Shown: piece after piece, positions 1 through 8,252 of the stretch
Layout of the letters: every line of letters starts with the position of its first letter
Numbering within the stretch: position 1 is the stretch's first letter
Assembly (NCBI RefSeq): GCF_014851685.1
Contig: NZ_JACVAC010000010.1
Location: 124,001-188,000 of the forward strand
Reading direction: 5' to 3'
DNA: 64,000 nucleotides
From: Pseudomonas sp. PDM05
GTDB lineage: Bacteria > Pseudomonadota > Gammaproteobacteria > Pseudomonadales > Pseudomonadaceae
The notes under the pieces: generated by a model
The model's input: the letters and a program-made list of their open reading frames with translations, nothing else
Told to the model about the DNA's origin: nothing
Databases searched by the model: none
Program-made: the position numbers and the translations under genes

Positions 1-144
1 TTATCCACAGCTACGCTCACAGCGATTGTGGGTAACCCGCGCAACTGTACAAAAAACATACGGCATCTACACTGACTGTTGCATCCAACTTCACAAGCCT
101 GGGTTAACGCGGACGTCCTTGGCGCAACAACAGGAGAGACCACG
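1..144. other. Upstream region of the T2SS cluster
   Basis: No gene is seen here. Positions 1-9 are a perfect DnaA box 9-mer (TTATCCACA). The stretch around 48-63 is locally A-rich and may contain the promoter of the pseudopilin operon, but I cannot pick convincing -35/-10 boxes. A ribosome binding site (GGAGAG, 133-138) precedes the GTG chosen as the first start. Confidence 0.4.
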
Positions 145-642
145 GTGATCTGGCAGGGTCAAACCAGCCATCACTGCGCCAAAGGTTTTACGCTGATTGA
201 GTTACTACTGACGCTGGCCCTGCTGGCCACGCTTGCGACAGTGGCATATCCGCTGACAGCACTGATGGGAAAACGTGATCGTGAACTCGACTTGCAGCGC
301 TCGTTGCGGGAGATCCGGCGCGCCATCGATTCCTACAAGGAAGCCAGCGACGACGGACGCATTGAAAAGAGCGTCACCGACAGCGGCTACCCGCCCACCT
401 TGCACGCACTGGTGGAAGGCGTGACGGACAAAACCAACCTGCAAGGCCAAAAACTCTATTTCCTGCGGCGCATTCCTCGCGATCCCGTCTGCGAGTGTCC
501 GGAACTTGCGCCTGAAAAAACCTGGCAGCTGCGCAGTTACAAGAGCAGCGCCGACAGCCCGCAAGAGGGGGAAGATGTCTTCGACGTTTCATCGCGCAAC
601 ACTCGGGAGAGTTTGAATGGAACGCCCTACAACACCTGGTAA
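145..642 (+). CDS. GspG-like minor pseudopilin, first of three
   Basis: A 165-residue prepilin-like protein. The leader ends at Gly14, followed by FTLIE, so Glu19 is the conserved Glu+5 needed for peptidase processing and assembly, and a hydrophobic helix follows. The rest has the GspG-like layout: an amphipathic helix with RRAIDSYK, a segment YFLRRIPRDP, and a C-terminal loop region containing two cysteines close together (CEC). I chose GTG 145 because GGAGAG lies 6 bases upstream; the frame is open further upstream from a TTG at 79 but without a binding site. It overlaps the next gene by 26 bp. The role, a minor pseudopilin at the tip or body of a secretion pseudopilus, is inferred from family and neighbours. 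Confidence 0.75.
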   Translation: MIWQGQTSHHCAKGFTLIELLLTLALLATLATVAYPLTALMGKRDRELDLQRSLREIRRAIDSYKEASDDGRIEKSVTDSGYPPTLHALVEGVTDKTNLQGQKLYFLRRIPRDPVCECPELAPEKTWQLRSYKSSADSPQEGEDVFDVSSRNTRESLNGTPYNTW

Positions 643-997
643 TCGGGGTTTTACCCTGATCGAGTTGCTGGTGGTCATGGCCATCATCGCGACCCTCATG
701 ACCCTCGTGACACCCCAGTATTTCCGCCAGCACGCCAAGGCCCAGGAAACCGTGCTGCGCCACAACCTGTCGTCGATCCGCCAGGCCCTGGACCAATACC
801 GCGAAGACCACGGCGCCAACCCCGACAGCCTGCAAGCCTTGGTGGATAAGCGCTACTTGCGTGAGATCCCCCGGGACCCGGTGACCGGCAGCCGCGACAC
901 CTGGCAACTGCAACCCTCCGACGAACAAGGCCTGGGCGACGTGCGCAGCGGCGCACCCGGCACTGCCAGCGACGGGAGCGCCTATGCCGACTGGTAA
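617..997 (+). CDS. GspG-like minor pseudopilin, second of three
   Basis: A 126-residue class III prepilin-like protein. Leader cleavage is expected after Gly11, before FTLIELLVVMAII, with Glu16 as Glu+5. The soluble part is short and has the motif LREIPRDPVTGSRDTW, which is the RDPxTG element shared with the neighbouring pseudopilins. Translation is probably coupled: the ATG lies inside the previous gene and the stop lies inside the next one. It is more like GspG than the classical minor pseudopilins H, I, J or K. The prepilin peptidase is not in this window and is presumably the shared PilD. Confidence 0.8.
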   Translation: MERPTTPGNRGFTLIELLVVMAIIATLMTLVTPQYFRQHAKAQETVLRHNLSSIRQALDQYREDHGANPDSLQALVDKRYLREIPRDPVTGSRDTWQLQPSDEQGLGDVRSGAPGTASDGSAYADW

Positions 998-1490
998 ACC
1001 ACGCCAACACGGCTCGGTGTTCATGGGCATGTTGGTGACGGTGGCCGTGGTGGCCGTCATGTTGATGCAGGTGGGCACGCTGTGGTCCAGCGTGTTGCAG
1101 CGCGAGCGTGAGTTGGAATTGCTCGCGCGGGGCAACGAGATTCGTCGGGCGATCGGCCTGTATTACCGCGAGGGCAACACCTTTCCCAAGTCCCTCGAAG
1201 ACTTGGTCCAAGACCGCCGCCAACCCACCGTCAAACGCTACCTGCGCAAGCTCTACAACGACCCCCTGAGCGGCACCACAGACTGGGGCGTAGTCGCCGG
1301 GCCGGGTGACACCATCATGGGCGTATTCAGCAAAGCCCACGGCACACCGTTCAAGCAAGGCAACTTTGCAGTGATCAATCAGAGTTTTACAGGGCAAGGC
1401 AGTTATCAAGGGTGGGTGTTTCTGTATGGCTCTGTACAGAGTAGCCCTCCAACCCGCACCGCTCCCATGGGAGATCAGCTGAACCGATGA
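984..1490 (+). CDS. GspG-like pseudopilin lacking Glu+5, third of three
   Basis: A 168-residue protein with a short basic N-terminus, then Gly10 and a hydrophobic helix (SVFMGMLVTVAVVAVMLM), then a soluble domain. If cleavage occurs after Gly10, residue +5 is glycine, not glutamate, as in tip pseudopilins of the GspK kind. The soluble part nevertheless keeps the GspG-like helix (ELELLARGNEIRRAI) and a YNDPLSGTTDW element related to the RDPxTG motif of its neighbours. It overlaps the previous gene by 14 bp. Lack of Glu+5 suggests a tip position; this is inference. Confidence 0.7.
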   Translation: MPTGKPRQHGSVFMGMLVTVAVVAVMLMQVGTLWSSVLQRERELELLARGNEIRRAIGLYYREGNTFPKSLEDLVQDRRQPTVKRYLRKLYNDPLSGTTDWGVVAGPGDTIMGVFSKAHGTPFKQGNFAVINQSFTGQGSYQGWVFLYGSVQSSPPTRTAPMGDQLNR

Positions 1491-1564
1491 CGTGAATGCA
1501 TTTACACAACTGGTCGTTCCAGCAGTTCGGAACTTGTTTATCTGAATTGAAGGTGGAATAGAGC

Positions 1565-3013
1565 ATGAACAACTTATTTCGATATATGAGTGTGCTTCAA
1601 AAGTACGTGCTGGCAGCCTGTATGTTGATGCCCATACAGACCGTTTTTGCCCATGGCGATGTGGACGGTTCACGCGCTGACAAGTGCAGCAAGGGACAGA
1701 ACATTAACTGTGGCGGCGCACAATGGGAGCGACAAAGCACAGGCGAAACATACAAGGGCTTTCCCAATGGCAAAGGCGGCGCACCCGGGCAAGGCCCGGT
1801 TGATGGCGAAATTGCCAGCGGCAGCAATCAGCGCTTCGCGGCCCTGGACGCCCAGACAGCCACTCGATGGAATAAAACGGATATTTCAGATTCGAATGTC
1901 TCGTTCAGATGGACCTTTACCGCGCCACACCCGGCCACCATGTATGAGTACTTCATTACAAAAAACGGTTGGAATCAGAACCAACCTCTCACACGTGCGT
2001 CATTCGACCCCGCACCGTTCTGTAGCATCAACGCGGGCAACGTGGTGCCTGCCACGGGGCTCACTCACAACTGTGTGATTCCCCCTGGCAAGAGTGGTTA
2101 CCACGTTATTCTCGCGAAGTGGACCGTTGGTGACACCCCGATGGCATTTCACAAACCCATTGACGTGAACATCGAGATCGGGCCGGGCGTACCGGGCATG
2201 CAAAAGATCGGCAGTATTTTGCCCGTAGACACCTTACTGCCCGGAGATTCGGTCAAGGCACGTGCGTTCAGTAGTTCTGGGGAAAGCCAGACTTATTCCG
2301 TTTCGACCACGATCGGAACGCCAGAAGAAGGGATGCCGGATGCTTGGCCTCGTGTTCTCGCGAAAAAATTCAATGACACTCAAACATTGGTCAAAGCAGG
2401 CAAGCCTCAAGCCGATGGAACGATTGTTCCCGAAAGTGGTGAAAATGATATTTACGCCGCCCCGGCAAGTTTGATAACGCATTACGAGATAGAGAAAGAC
2501 ATCAAGGAAAATCCTAATGCGCGCATGACCATATCCGCCCTCCCTGCTGAAAACCAACTGACGGATGGCAAATATGATCTGAAGTTCACCGTCATTGCCG
2601 ACCCGACAATGAACGTGGAAACCACGTTATTTGATGCTGCCAACAAAGCAGTAGGGACCGCCAAAGGCGTTGTAGGCAACACGGGCGCCTGGCTGGACAT
2701 GGCTGTCCGTTCTCAGCCTGGGCTGCATACGCTCATTGCAACAGGAACAACCGAAGATGGCCGCACGTCACGCCAGTCTTCAGCCCCTCTCACACTGACC
2801 GGCACGGGTGAATCGCAAAAATATGACTTCGTATTCCCTGAGCAATTGAAGTCATACAAAGCGGGAACCCTCGTACTTCAACCCAAAAATGGCAAGGTTT
2901 ACGAATGCAAACCGGGAAGCGTCGCCGGGTGGTGCACGATATGGACGCCGAGTGCGACCCAGTACGAGCCAGGATCCGGATCTAATTGGGAGGATGCCTG
3001 GATCGCCAAATAA
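1565..3013 (+). CDS. AA10 lytic polysaccharide monooxygenase, GbpA/CbpD-like
   Basis: A 482-residue secreted copper enzyme expected to cleave chitin (or another crystalline polysaccharide) oxidatively. The signal peptide ends at Ala29 (QTVFA), so His30 becomes the N-terminal histidine of the copper brace; His122 (FTAPHPATMYEYF) fits the second brace ligand, and DTPMAFHKPIDV carries the usual axial Phe region. Residues 30-205 are the AA10 domain, the middle resembles a GbpA domain 2, and the C-terminus (YECKPGSVAGWC, tryptophan-rich) looks like a small chitin-binding module. AAGGTGG lies 8 bases before the ATG and a strong terminator follows. It sits inside the secretion cluster, so it is the obvious cargo candidate. 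Its sequence is visibly less GC-rich than its neighbours. Confidence 0.85.
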   Translation: MNNLFRYMSVLQKYVLAACMLMPIQTVFAHGDVDGSRADKCSKGQNINCGGAQWERQSTGETYKGFPNGKGGAPGQGPVDGEIASGSNQRFAALDAQTATRWNKTDISDSNVSFRWTFTAPHPATMYEYFITKNGWNQNQPLTRASFDPAPFCSINAGNVVPATGLTHNCVIPPGKSGYHVILAKWTVGDTPMAFHKPIDVNIEIGPGVPGMQKIGSILPVDTLLPGDSVKARAFSSSGESQTYSVSTTIGTPEEGMPDAWPRVLAKKFNDTQTLVKAGKPQADGTIVPESGENDIYAAPASLITHYEIEKDIKENPNARMTISALPAENQLTDGKYDLKFTVIADPTMNVETTLFDAANKAVGTAKGVVGNTGAWLDMAVRSQPGLHTLIATGTTEDGRTSRQSSAPLTLTGTGESQKYDFVFPEQLKSYKAGTLVLQPKNGKVYECKPGSVAGWCTIWTPSATQYEPGSGSNWEDAWIAK

Positions 3014-3053
3014 GCACACCGACAACGCCATTCAGAACCTAGCGTAAACATTG

Positions 3054-3082
3054 AAGCGCCGCGAGAACCTCGCGGCGCTTTT
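3054..3082 (+). terminator. Rho-independent terminator after the LPMO gene
   Basis: Arms AAGCGCCGCGAG and TCGCGGCGCTT pair around an AACC loop, followed by TTCC. It would separate the pseudopilin/LPMO transcript from the gspG operon downstream. Confidence 0.8.
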
Positions 3083-3094
3083 CCAAAAAGGTTT

Positions 3095-3160
3095 GTTATT
3101 CACAATAACGATATAGAAAAGTGCCAATCGTTATAGGGTGCCCTTCGGCGCCGCATAACG
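3095..3160 (+). promoter_or_regulatory. Dyad-rich putative control region before gspG
   Basis: GTTATT (3095-3100) and AATAAC (3104-3109) form a short palindrome, and CGTTAT (3129-3134) and ATAACG (3155-3160) form a second, wider one. The same ATAACG core thus occurs three times between the terminator and gspG, which suggests a transcription factor site. No regulator gene lies nearby. Confidence 0.35.
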
Positions 3161-3265
3161 ACCGACGCTACAGTTGAAATAAGTACTGGTTCTAACGCAG
3201 TCCTACCGGCGGTGCCCGCTCCCCCTGCGGGCCGGAAGAGTTACACACAACCGTCGGGTATCGCC

Positions 3266-3697
3266 ATGCGCACACGCACGCTTATCCACAGCCCCCAACA
3301 CGGCTTCACCCTGCTGGAGCTGCTCGTCGTCCTGCTGATCATCGCGCTCCTCGCCGGCTACGTTGGTCCCAAAATGTTCGACCGGCTCGAGCTGGCCAAA
3401 GTCCAAACCGCCCAGGGCCAGATGAAGTCCATCGCGGATGCCTTGAACCAGTACCGCCTGGACAACGGCAACTACCCCGACGAAACCCTCGGCCTCAACG
3501 CCCTCACTACCCGCCCCGCCAACGCAGCGAACTGGCAGGGGCCGTATCTGAAAACGCTGCCGCCAGACCCCTGGGGCAACCCGTACATTTTCAAGAACCC
3601 CGGCACCCCGCCCAACGATGCCGAGATCATCTCGCTGGGCCGCGATGGCAAGGCCGGCGGTGTAAACACCTACGCCGACATCGTCTACGGACTCTGA
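3266..3697 (+). CDS. gspG: Major pseudopilin, GspG type
   Basis: A 143-residue major pseudopilin. The leader is cut after Gly13, before FTLLELLVVLLIIALLAGYVGP, with Glu18 as Glu+5. The soluble domain follows the GspG pattern closely: a long helix with QGQMKSIADALNQYRLDNG, NYPDETLGLNAL, then LPPDPWGNPYIF and a C-terminal region (ISLGRDGKAGGVNTYADI) where GspG proteins bind calcium. I chose ATG 3266; an in-frame GTG at 3212 would add 18 residues before the leader and has no clear binding site. The next gene begins 1 base after the stop. Confidence 0.9.
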   Translation: MRTRTLIHSPQHGFTLLELLVVLLIIALLAGYVGPKMFDRLELAKVQTAQGQMKSIADALNQYRLDNGNYPDETLGLNALTTRPANAANWQGPYLKTLPPDPWGNPYIFKNPGTPPNDAEIISLGRDGKAGGVNTYADIVYGL

Positions 3698-3698
3698 C

Positions 3699-4163
3699 AT
3701 GCACACGCTGCGGATCGCCCTGACCTTGCTGTGCCTCGTGGGCACCGCCCAGGCCGACTGCTGGCAGTTGGCGGCCAGCCGTTATCACGTCGATCCGCTG
3801 TTGCTGTACGCCATCGCCAAGGTCGAATCCAACCTCAACCCCAACGCACGCAATCTCAACGGCGACGGCAGCCAGGACCTGGGCCTGATGCAGATCAACA
3901 GCCGCCACTTGCCCGCCCTCGCCCGCTTTGGCATCACCGAACAGCAATTGATCAGCCAGCCCTGTACCAGCGTGATGGTCGGCGCGTGGATCCTCGCCGG
4001 GTTTATTCAACAGACGGGTTATGGCTGGCAGGCGGTCGGCGCGTATAACGCGGGCGCCCGGCCGGATCGTGCGACGCGGCGCTCAAGCTATGCACTGGCG
4101 GTATGGCGCTACTACGGCGCGTTGCTGCAACAGCGCGAGCAACTGGCGAGGCCGGCACCATGA
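3699..4163 (+). CDS. Lytic transglycosylase, SLT family (IagB/PilT-like)
   Basis: A 154-residue periplasmic muramidase-like enzyme. A signal peptide ends at Ala19 (GTAQA), and the mature part has the SLT fold signature: YAIAKVESNLNPNA with Glu43 as the catalytic residue, GLMQIN, and GAYNAG near the end. The length matches the small IagB-type transglycosylases that open peptidoglycan for secretion and pilus machines. Its place between gspG and gspF, with a 4-base ATGA overlap to gspF, argues for a dedicated role in placing this secretion system through the cell wall. It is not part of a standard gsp operon. Confidence 0.8.
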   Translation: MHTLRIALTLLCLVGTAQADCWQLAASRYHVDPLLLYAIAKVESNLNPNARNLNGDGSQDLGLMQINSRHLPALARFGITEQQLISQPCTSVMVGAWILAGFIQQTGYGWQAVGAYNAGARPDRATRRSSYALAVWRYYGALLQQREQLARPAP

Positions 4164-5344
4164 TCGACATCGACGCCCGCATCATCCGTGACGGCCATTT
4201 GCAGACCCTGCGCCTGCAAGCCAGCGACCTCGCCCAGGCGCGCCAGCAACTGCAAGCCGATGGCGCCCAGGTTGTCTCACTGAAAACCCGTCGCCAGCTC
4301 AAGTTGCCCAGCCGCCGCGCCAAGTTCGCCCTGGGCCTGTTTATCCAGGAGTTGGTGGTGTTGCTCGACGCAGGCCTGGTGCTGGTGGAAGCCGTGGAGA
4401 CCCTGCGCGACAAGGCGCCGCCGGGGATCAACCGCCAGGTGATGAGCGACTTGCTGGCCTCGATGTACGAGGGCAACTCACTGTCCAAGGCCATGCAGCT
4501 CAAGCCACAGACCTTTCCCGAGTTGTTGATCGCCACCGTGGCGTCCTCCGAACACAGCGGCCAACTGGCGGTGGCCCTGCGCCGTTATCACCACTTCGAG
4601 GCACACCTGGAGAGCGTGAAAAAACGCGTCAGCGGTGCGCTGATGTATCCCTTGGTGGTGCTCAGCGTCGGCGCGCTGATCCTGTTGTTCCTGCTGTTTT
4701 TCGTGATCCCGCGGTTCGCCTCGGTGTTCGACTCGGTCAGCGACCTGCCCGCCACCGCACGTTTCATGGTGTGGTGGGGCGCGCTGGTGGAGACCCGTGG
4801 CCGCGAATTGTTGAGCGCCGTGGTGCTGGCGACTGTCGGCCTGGTGCTGCTGTTGCGCAGCGCCGCGTTCAAGCGTCGCGTCGCCGACCTGTTCTGGAAG
4901 ATCCCCAGCCTCGGCGCCCAGCGCACGCTGTTTGTCCTTGCGCGTTTCTACCGCACCGCCGGCATGTTGCTGATGGGCGGGATGCCGGTGGTCACGGCGG
5001 TGCACATGTCCGGCGCACTACTGCCCGCCGAGCGTCAGGGCGCGCTGCGCCAGGCCATGACCGACATCCAGGCCGGGCAGCCGCTGTCCACGTCCCTGGC
5101 CCGCCATCAACTGACCACCGCCGTCGCCGAACGCCTGTTGCGGGTCGGTGAACAGAGCGGTGAACTGGCGGCGATGTGCGAGCGCATCGCGCAATTTCAC
5201 GATGAAGCGCTGGAGCGCGCCATCGAACTCTTCAGCAAAGTTTTCGAGCCTCTGTTGATGCTGGTGGTGGGCGGCTTGATCGGCCTGATCGTGTTCATGT
5301 TGTACATGCCGATCTTCGAACTGGCAGGTTCCATTCAGGGGTAG
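4160..5344 (+). CDS. gspF: T2SS inner-membrane platform protein GspF
   Basis: A 394-residue platform protein. Two T2SSF repeats are seen, each with a cytoplasmic helical bundle (FIQELVVLLDAGLVLVEAVE; FYRTAGMLLMGGMPVVTAV). Membrane segments lie in the middle (VVLSVGALILLFLLFFVIP, then SAVVLATVGLVLLL) and at the C-terminus (LMLVVGGLIGLIVFMLYMPI). The start is ATG 4160 in an ATGA overlap with the transglycosylase; an upstream in-frame ATG at 4103 would lie well inside that gene. The protein should recruit the GspE ATPase encoded next. Confidence 0.9.
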   Translation: MIDIDARIIRDGHLQTLRLQASDLAQARQQLQADGAQVVSLKTRRQLKLPSRRAKFALGLFIQELVVLLDAGLVLVEAVETLRDKAPPGINRQVMSDLLASMYEGNSLSKAMQLKPQTFPELLIATVASSEHSGQLAVALRRYHHFEAHLESVKKRVSGALMYPLVVLSVGALILLFLLFFVIPRFASVFDSVSDLPATARFMVWWGALVETRGRELLSAVVLATVGLVLLLRSAAFKRRVADLFWKIPSLGAQRTLFVLARFYRTAGMLLMGGMPVVTAVHMSGALLPAERQGALRQAMTDIQAGQPLSTSLARHQLTTAVAERLLRVGEQSGELAAMCERIAQFHDEALERAIELFSKVFEPLLMLVVGGLIGLIVFMLYMPIFELAGSIQG

Positions 5345-5348
5345 CGCC

Positions 5349-6989
5349 ATGAGCGAACAGACACGGCAATGGCAAGCATTGGCGCAACAACGCTCGATGT
5401 CCTTGGCCAACTACCTGCTGGAAGTGCTGGACAAGGCACCCGATCAACTCGCAACCATCGCCACCCCCCTGGGCCTGACGCCGATCAAACCCAAGCACCT
5501 GACGGAAAGCCATTGGCGTTTCGACCTGCTGCCACTGCCCCAATCGCTGATGCACAACGTGCTGCCCCTGGACTACCAGGGCCACCCCTGCCTGGTGCTC
5601 GGCGACCCGTTCACCCTGGCCAATCGGCACTGGATCCAGTCCACCCCCAACCTGCATTCACTGCCCCTGGCGATGAGCCTGCCGGGCGCGGTCAAGGCCC
5701 AGTTGGCGCTCGCCGAAACCAGCCAGCGCGTGATGCAGCCGTTTGGCGAGGACAATGAAGACGCCCGCGTCGGCCAGGCCGCCCAGGAAATCTCCCTGAG
5801 CAGCATTGCCCGCGACGACAACCCCGTGGTGCGCCTGATCAACTCCATGTTGTTTGATGCGCTGCAAAGCCGCGCCAGCGACATCCACCTGGAGACCAAC
5901 CCCGAAGGCCTGGACATCAAATACCGCATCGACGGTGTGCTGCAAGCGATGGGCAAGGCCAACGGCCTGGACATGGCCGAGCAGGCGCTGTCGCGGATCA
6001 AGGTCCTGTCGGAGCTGGACATCGGCGAGCGCCGGGTGCCCCAGGACGGGCGATTCAAGATGAAGATCCAAGGCCGTGAGGTGGATTTTCGTGCGTCGAT
6101 CATGCCCAGCATCCATGGCGAAGGCGCGGTGCTGCGGATTCTCGACAAGTCCCAGCGCGGTGAATCCCTGAGCCTGGAAAGCCTCGGCCTCGCCGCCGAC
6201 ACCATCGCCCGCATCCGCCTGCTGGCCAGCGAGCCCTACGGCATGCTGCTGGTGACCGGGCCCACCGGCAGCGGCAAATCCACCACGCTGTACGCGACCC
6301 TGTCGGAGATCAACACCGGCGAGAAAAAAATCATCACCATCGAAGATCCGGTGGAATACGAACTACCCGGTGTGCTGCAGATTCCAGTGAATGACAAAAA
6401 GGGGCTGACCTTCGCCCGTGGTCTGCGCTCTATCCTGCGCCATGACCCCGACACCATTCTGGTCGGGGAAATCCGCGATAGTGAAACCGCCGGCATCGCG
6501 GTGCAAGCCGCACTCACCGGGCATCTGGTGATGTCCTCGGTGCACGCCAACAGCGCGTTCAGCGTGCTTGAACGCTTTACCTACATGGACGTGGACCCAG
6601 CCAGCTTCGTCGAAGCCCTCAACGGTGTGGTCGCGCAGCGTCTGGTGCGGCGGGTGTGTCCGGATTGTGCGGTGAATGCCGAACCCGACGCCGACAGCGC
6701 CCGCCTCGTCCAGCTTGCCGATGACCAACTCAAACACGGCCACTACCGCGCGGGCAAAGGCTGCGACGCCTGTCGTCACACGGGTTATCGCGGACGGCTC
6801 GCCCTGGCGGAAGTGCTCACGCTGAACGACAGCATCAAGGAGGGCCTGCTCAACCGCAGCTCGGCAGCCACCTTGCGCGAGCTGGCACGTGAGACCGGCC
6901 ATGTGTTCATGCGCGACATCGGCCTGGCCCATGCCGCCCAGGGCCACACCACGATCAAGGAGATCCTCCGTGTCCTTCCCTTTCATTGA
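5349..6989 (+). CDS. gspE: T2SS/pilus assembly ATPase GspE
   Basis: A 546-residue cytoplasmic ATPase of the GspE/PilB/MshE type. It has an N-terminal MshEN-like region, then the catalytic core with Walker A GPTGSGKST (304-312), the Asp box (ITIEDPVEYEL), Walker B (TILVGEIRDSETA) and the His box (HLVMSSVHAN). A zinc-binding module with C437, C440, C472 and C475 is intact, as in assembly rather than retraction ATPases. It starts 4 bases after gspF. The 3' end overlaps the next gene by 20 bp. Confidence 0.92.
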   Translation: MSEQTRQWQALAQQRSMSLANYLLEVLDKAPDQLATIATPLGLTPIKPKHLTESHWRFDLLPLPQSLMHNVLPLDYQGHPCLVLGDPFTLANRHWIQSTPNLHSLPLAMSLPGAVKAQLALAETSQRVMQPFGEDNEDARVGQAAQEISLSSIARDDNPVVRLINSMLFDALQSRASDIHLETNPEGLDIKYRIDGVLQAMGKANGLDMAEQALSRIKVLSELDIGERRVPQDGRFKMKIQGREVDFRASIMPSIHGEGAVLRILDKSQRGESLSLESLGLAADTIARIRLLASEPYGMLLVTGPTGSGKSTTLYATLSEINTGEKKIITIEDPVEYELPGVLQIPVNDKKGLTFARGLRSILRHDPDTILVGEIRDSETAGIAVQAALTGHLVMSSVHANSAFSVLERFTYMDVDPASFVEALNGVVAQRLVRRVCPDCAVNAEPDADSARLVQLADDQLKHGHYRAGKGCDACRHTGYRGRLALAEVLTLNDSIKEGLLNRSSAATLRELARETGHVFMRDIGLAHAAQGHTTIKEILRVLPFH

Positions 6990-7695
6990 GCATGTGGTGT
7001 GGCTGCACAGCAGCGGCGCCGTCTGGGCTGCGCGCCCGCGCTGGCGCGGTGCAACGGTATGGCGCGCGGAACAGGCCGGCGAACCCTTGGCCGCCTGCGC
7101 CGAACTGCTCGCACAGGCGCCGCGCGGTCGCGTGCGCTTTCTGGACCGGGCCAGCGTGCTGCTGGGGTTTCCCCACGTGCATTACCTGATGCTGCCGTGG
7201 CAAGCCGACCTGCATCGCCACACTGACTGGCAGGGCTTCGCCGAAGCCACGTTCAGCCAACAGGCCGGTATCGACAGCGAACATTGGCAGGTCCAGGTCG
7301 CCAACAGTAGCTTCGGCCGCGATCGCCTGGCGGTGGCCCTGCCACGGGACCTGCTGCAAGACATCCGCGAGCTGTTCAAGCTGGCGCACCTGCCCCTGGT
7401 GAGTTGCACACCGCTGCTCACGGCCGTGGCCCAGCGTTACTGGCGATACCTGCCCGAAGACTGCGTGCTGGCCGTCCCCGAATCCAGCGGCCTCAGTTGC
7501 CTGTATCGACACAGCGGTGCGCCGTCCCAGGTGTGCGTGCTACCCACCCGCCCCGACAGCCACTTGAGCGACAACCTGTTCACCGCCGACCTGCTGGCAC
7601 AGCAACAGGCGACGACCACGCTGATCGTCGCCAATCGCCCTGTCTCGCCCTGGCTGGGGCCCTTGCATCCGTGGCTGGAGGAATCGTCCACATGA
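6970..7695 (+). CDS. PilM/GspL-cytoplasmic-like protein
   Basis: A 241-residue protein with no signal peptide and no membrane segment. From its place right after gspE and before a single-pass PilN-like gene it should be the cytoplasmic partner that links the ATPase to the inner-membrane ring: the PilM part of a PilM/PilN pair, or the cytoplasmic half of GspL as a separate protein. Sequence resemblance is weak and no catalytic motif is seen. I chose GTG 6970 because AAGGAGATCCTCC lies just upstream, inside gspE. The call rests mainly on gene order. Confidence 0.55.
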   Translation: MSFPFIEHVVWLHSSGAVWAARPRWRGATVWRAEQAGEPLAACAELLAQAPRGRVRFLDRASVLLGFPHVHYLMLPWQADLHRHTDWQGFAEATFSQQAGIDSEHWQVQVANSSFGRDRLAVALPRDLLQDIRELFKLAHLPLVSCTPLLTAVAQRYWRYLPEDCVLAVPESSGLSCLYRHSGAPSQVCVLPTRPDSHLSDNLFTADLLAQQQATTTLIVANRPVSPWLGPLHPWLEESST

Positions 7696-8246
7696 AATCC
7701 CGGCTCGCCAGCGCCTGGCACACCCTGCGCACGCCCCAGGCGCCAGCGGTGGACTTGCAACGCCCCGACGGCGTCCATCGGCCGCTGGTCGCCGTGCTGT
7801 GGCTGCTCACGCTGGGAGTGCTGCTCAACACCTGGTTGCACTGGCAGCGCATGGACCAGCAGCAACGCCAGACCGATGCACGGGAGCAGCAGTTCATCGA
7901 GCTGACGCGACGCCAGGAGCAATTGATCCAGGCTGCGAGTCGTCTGTCGCCCCGGCAGAAACAACAGCTGGCAGCGTTATCCAAGCAAGCGGCGACACCC
8001 TTCGCGCTGATCGACGCTGTGGCGCAAGCCTGGTCCGCCGACGTGGCCCTGACCCGGGTCGAGGTCAACACCCAGACCCAGCTGTTGCACATGGAGCTGG
8101 AGGCCAGGCGGCTGGGCGATGCGTTCCGATTTGTCGAACGGCTCAAGGCCCAGCCGCGGCTGCACGTGAACCTGCAACAAAGCACCCTCAAGACCAATGA
8201 CCCGCAACACCCGGTGCAGGTCAAGATCGCCGTGGGCGCGGGGTAA
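7692..8246 (+). CDS. PilN-like single-pass inner-membrane protein
   Basis: A 184-residue bitopic protein: about 30 cytoplasmic residues, one membrane segment (about 31-49), a glutamine-rich coiled coil (about 51-95) and a small periplasmic alpha/beta domain. This is the PilN/GspL-periplasmic design. It overlaps the previous gene in ATGA and is followed 6 bases later by a PilO-like gene. It should form the ring that carries signals between the motor and the periplasmic parts. Confidence 0.6.
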   Translation: MKSRLASAWHTLRTPQAPAVDLQRPDGVHRPLVAVLWLLTLGVLLNTWLHWQRMDQQQRQTDAREQQFIELTRRQEQLIQAASRLSPRQKQQLAALSKQAATPFALIDAVAQAWSADVALTRVEVNTQTQLLHMELEARRLGDAFRFVERLKAQPRLHVNLQQSTLKTNDPQHPVQVKIAVGAG

Positions 8247-8252
8247 TCGCCC

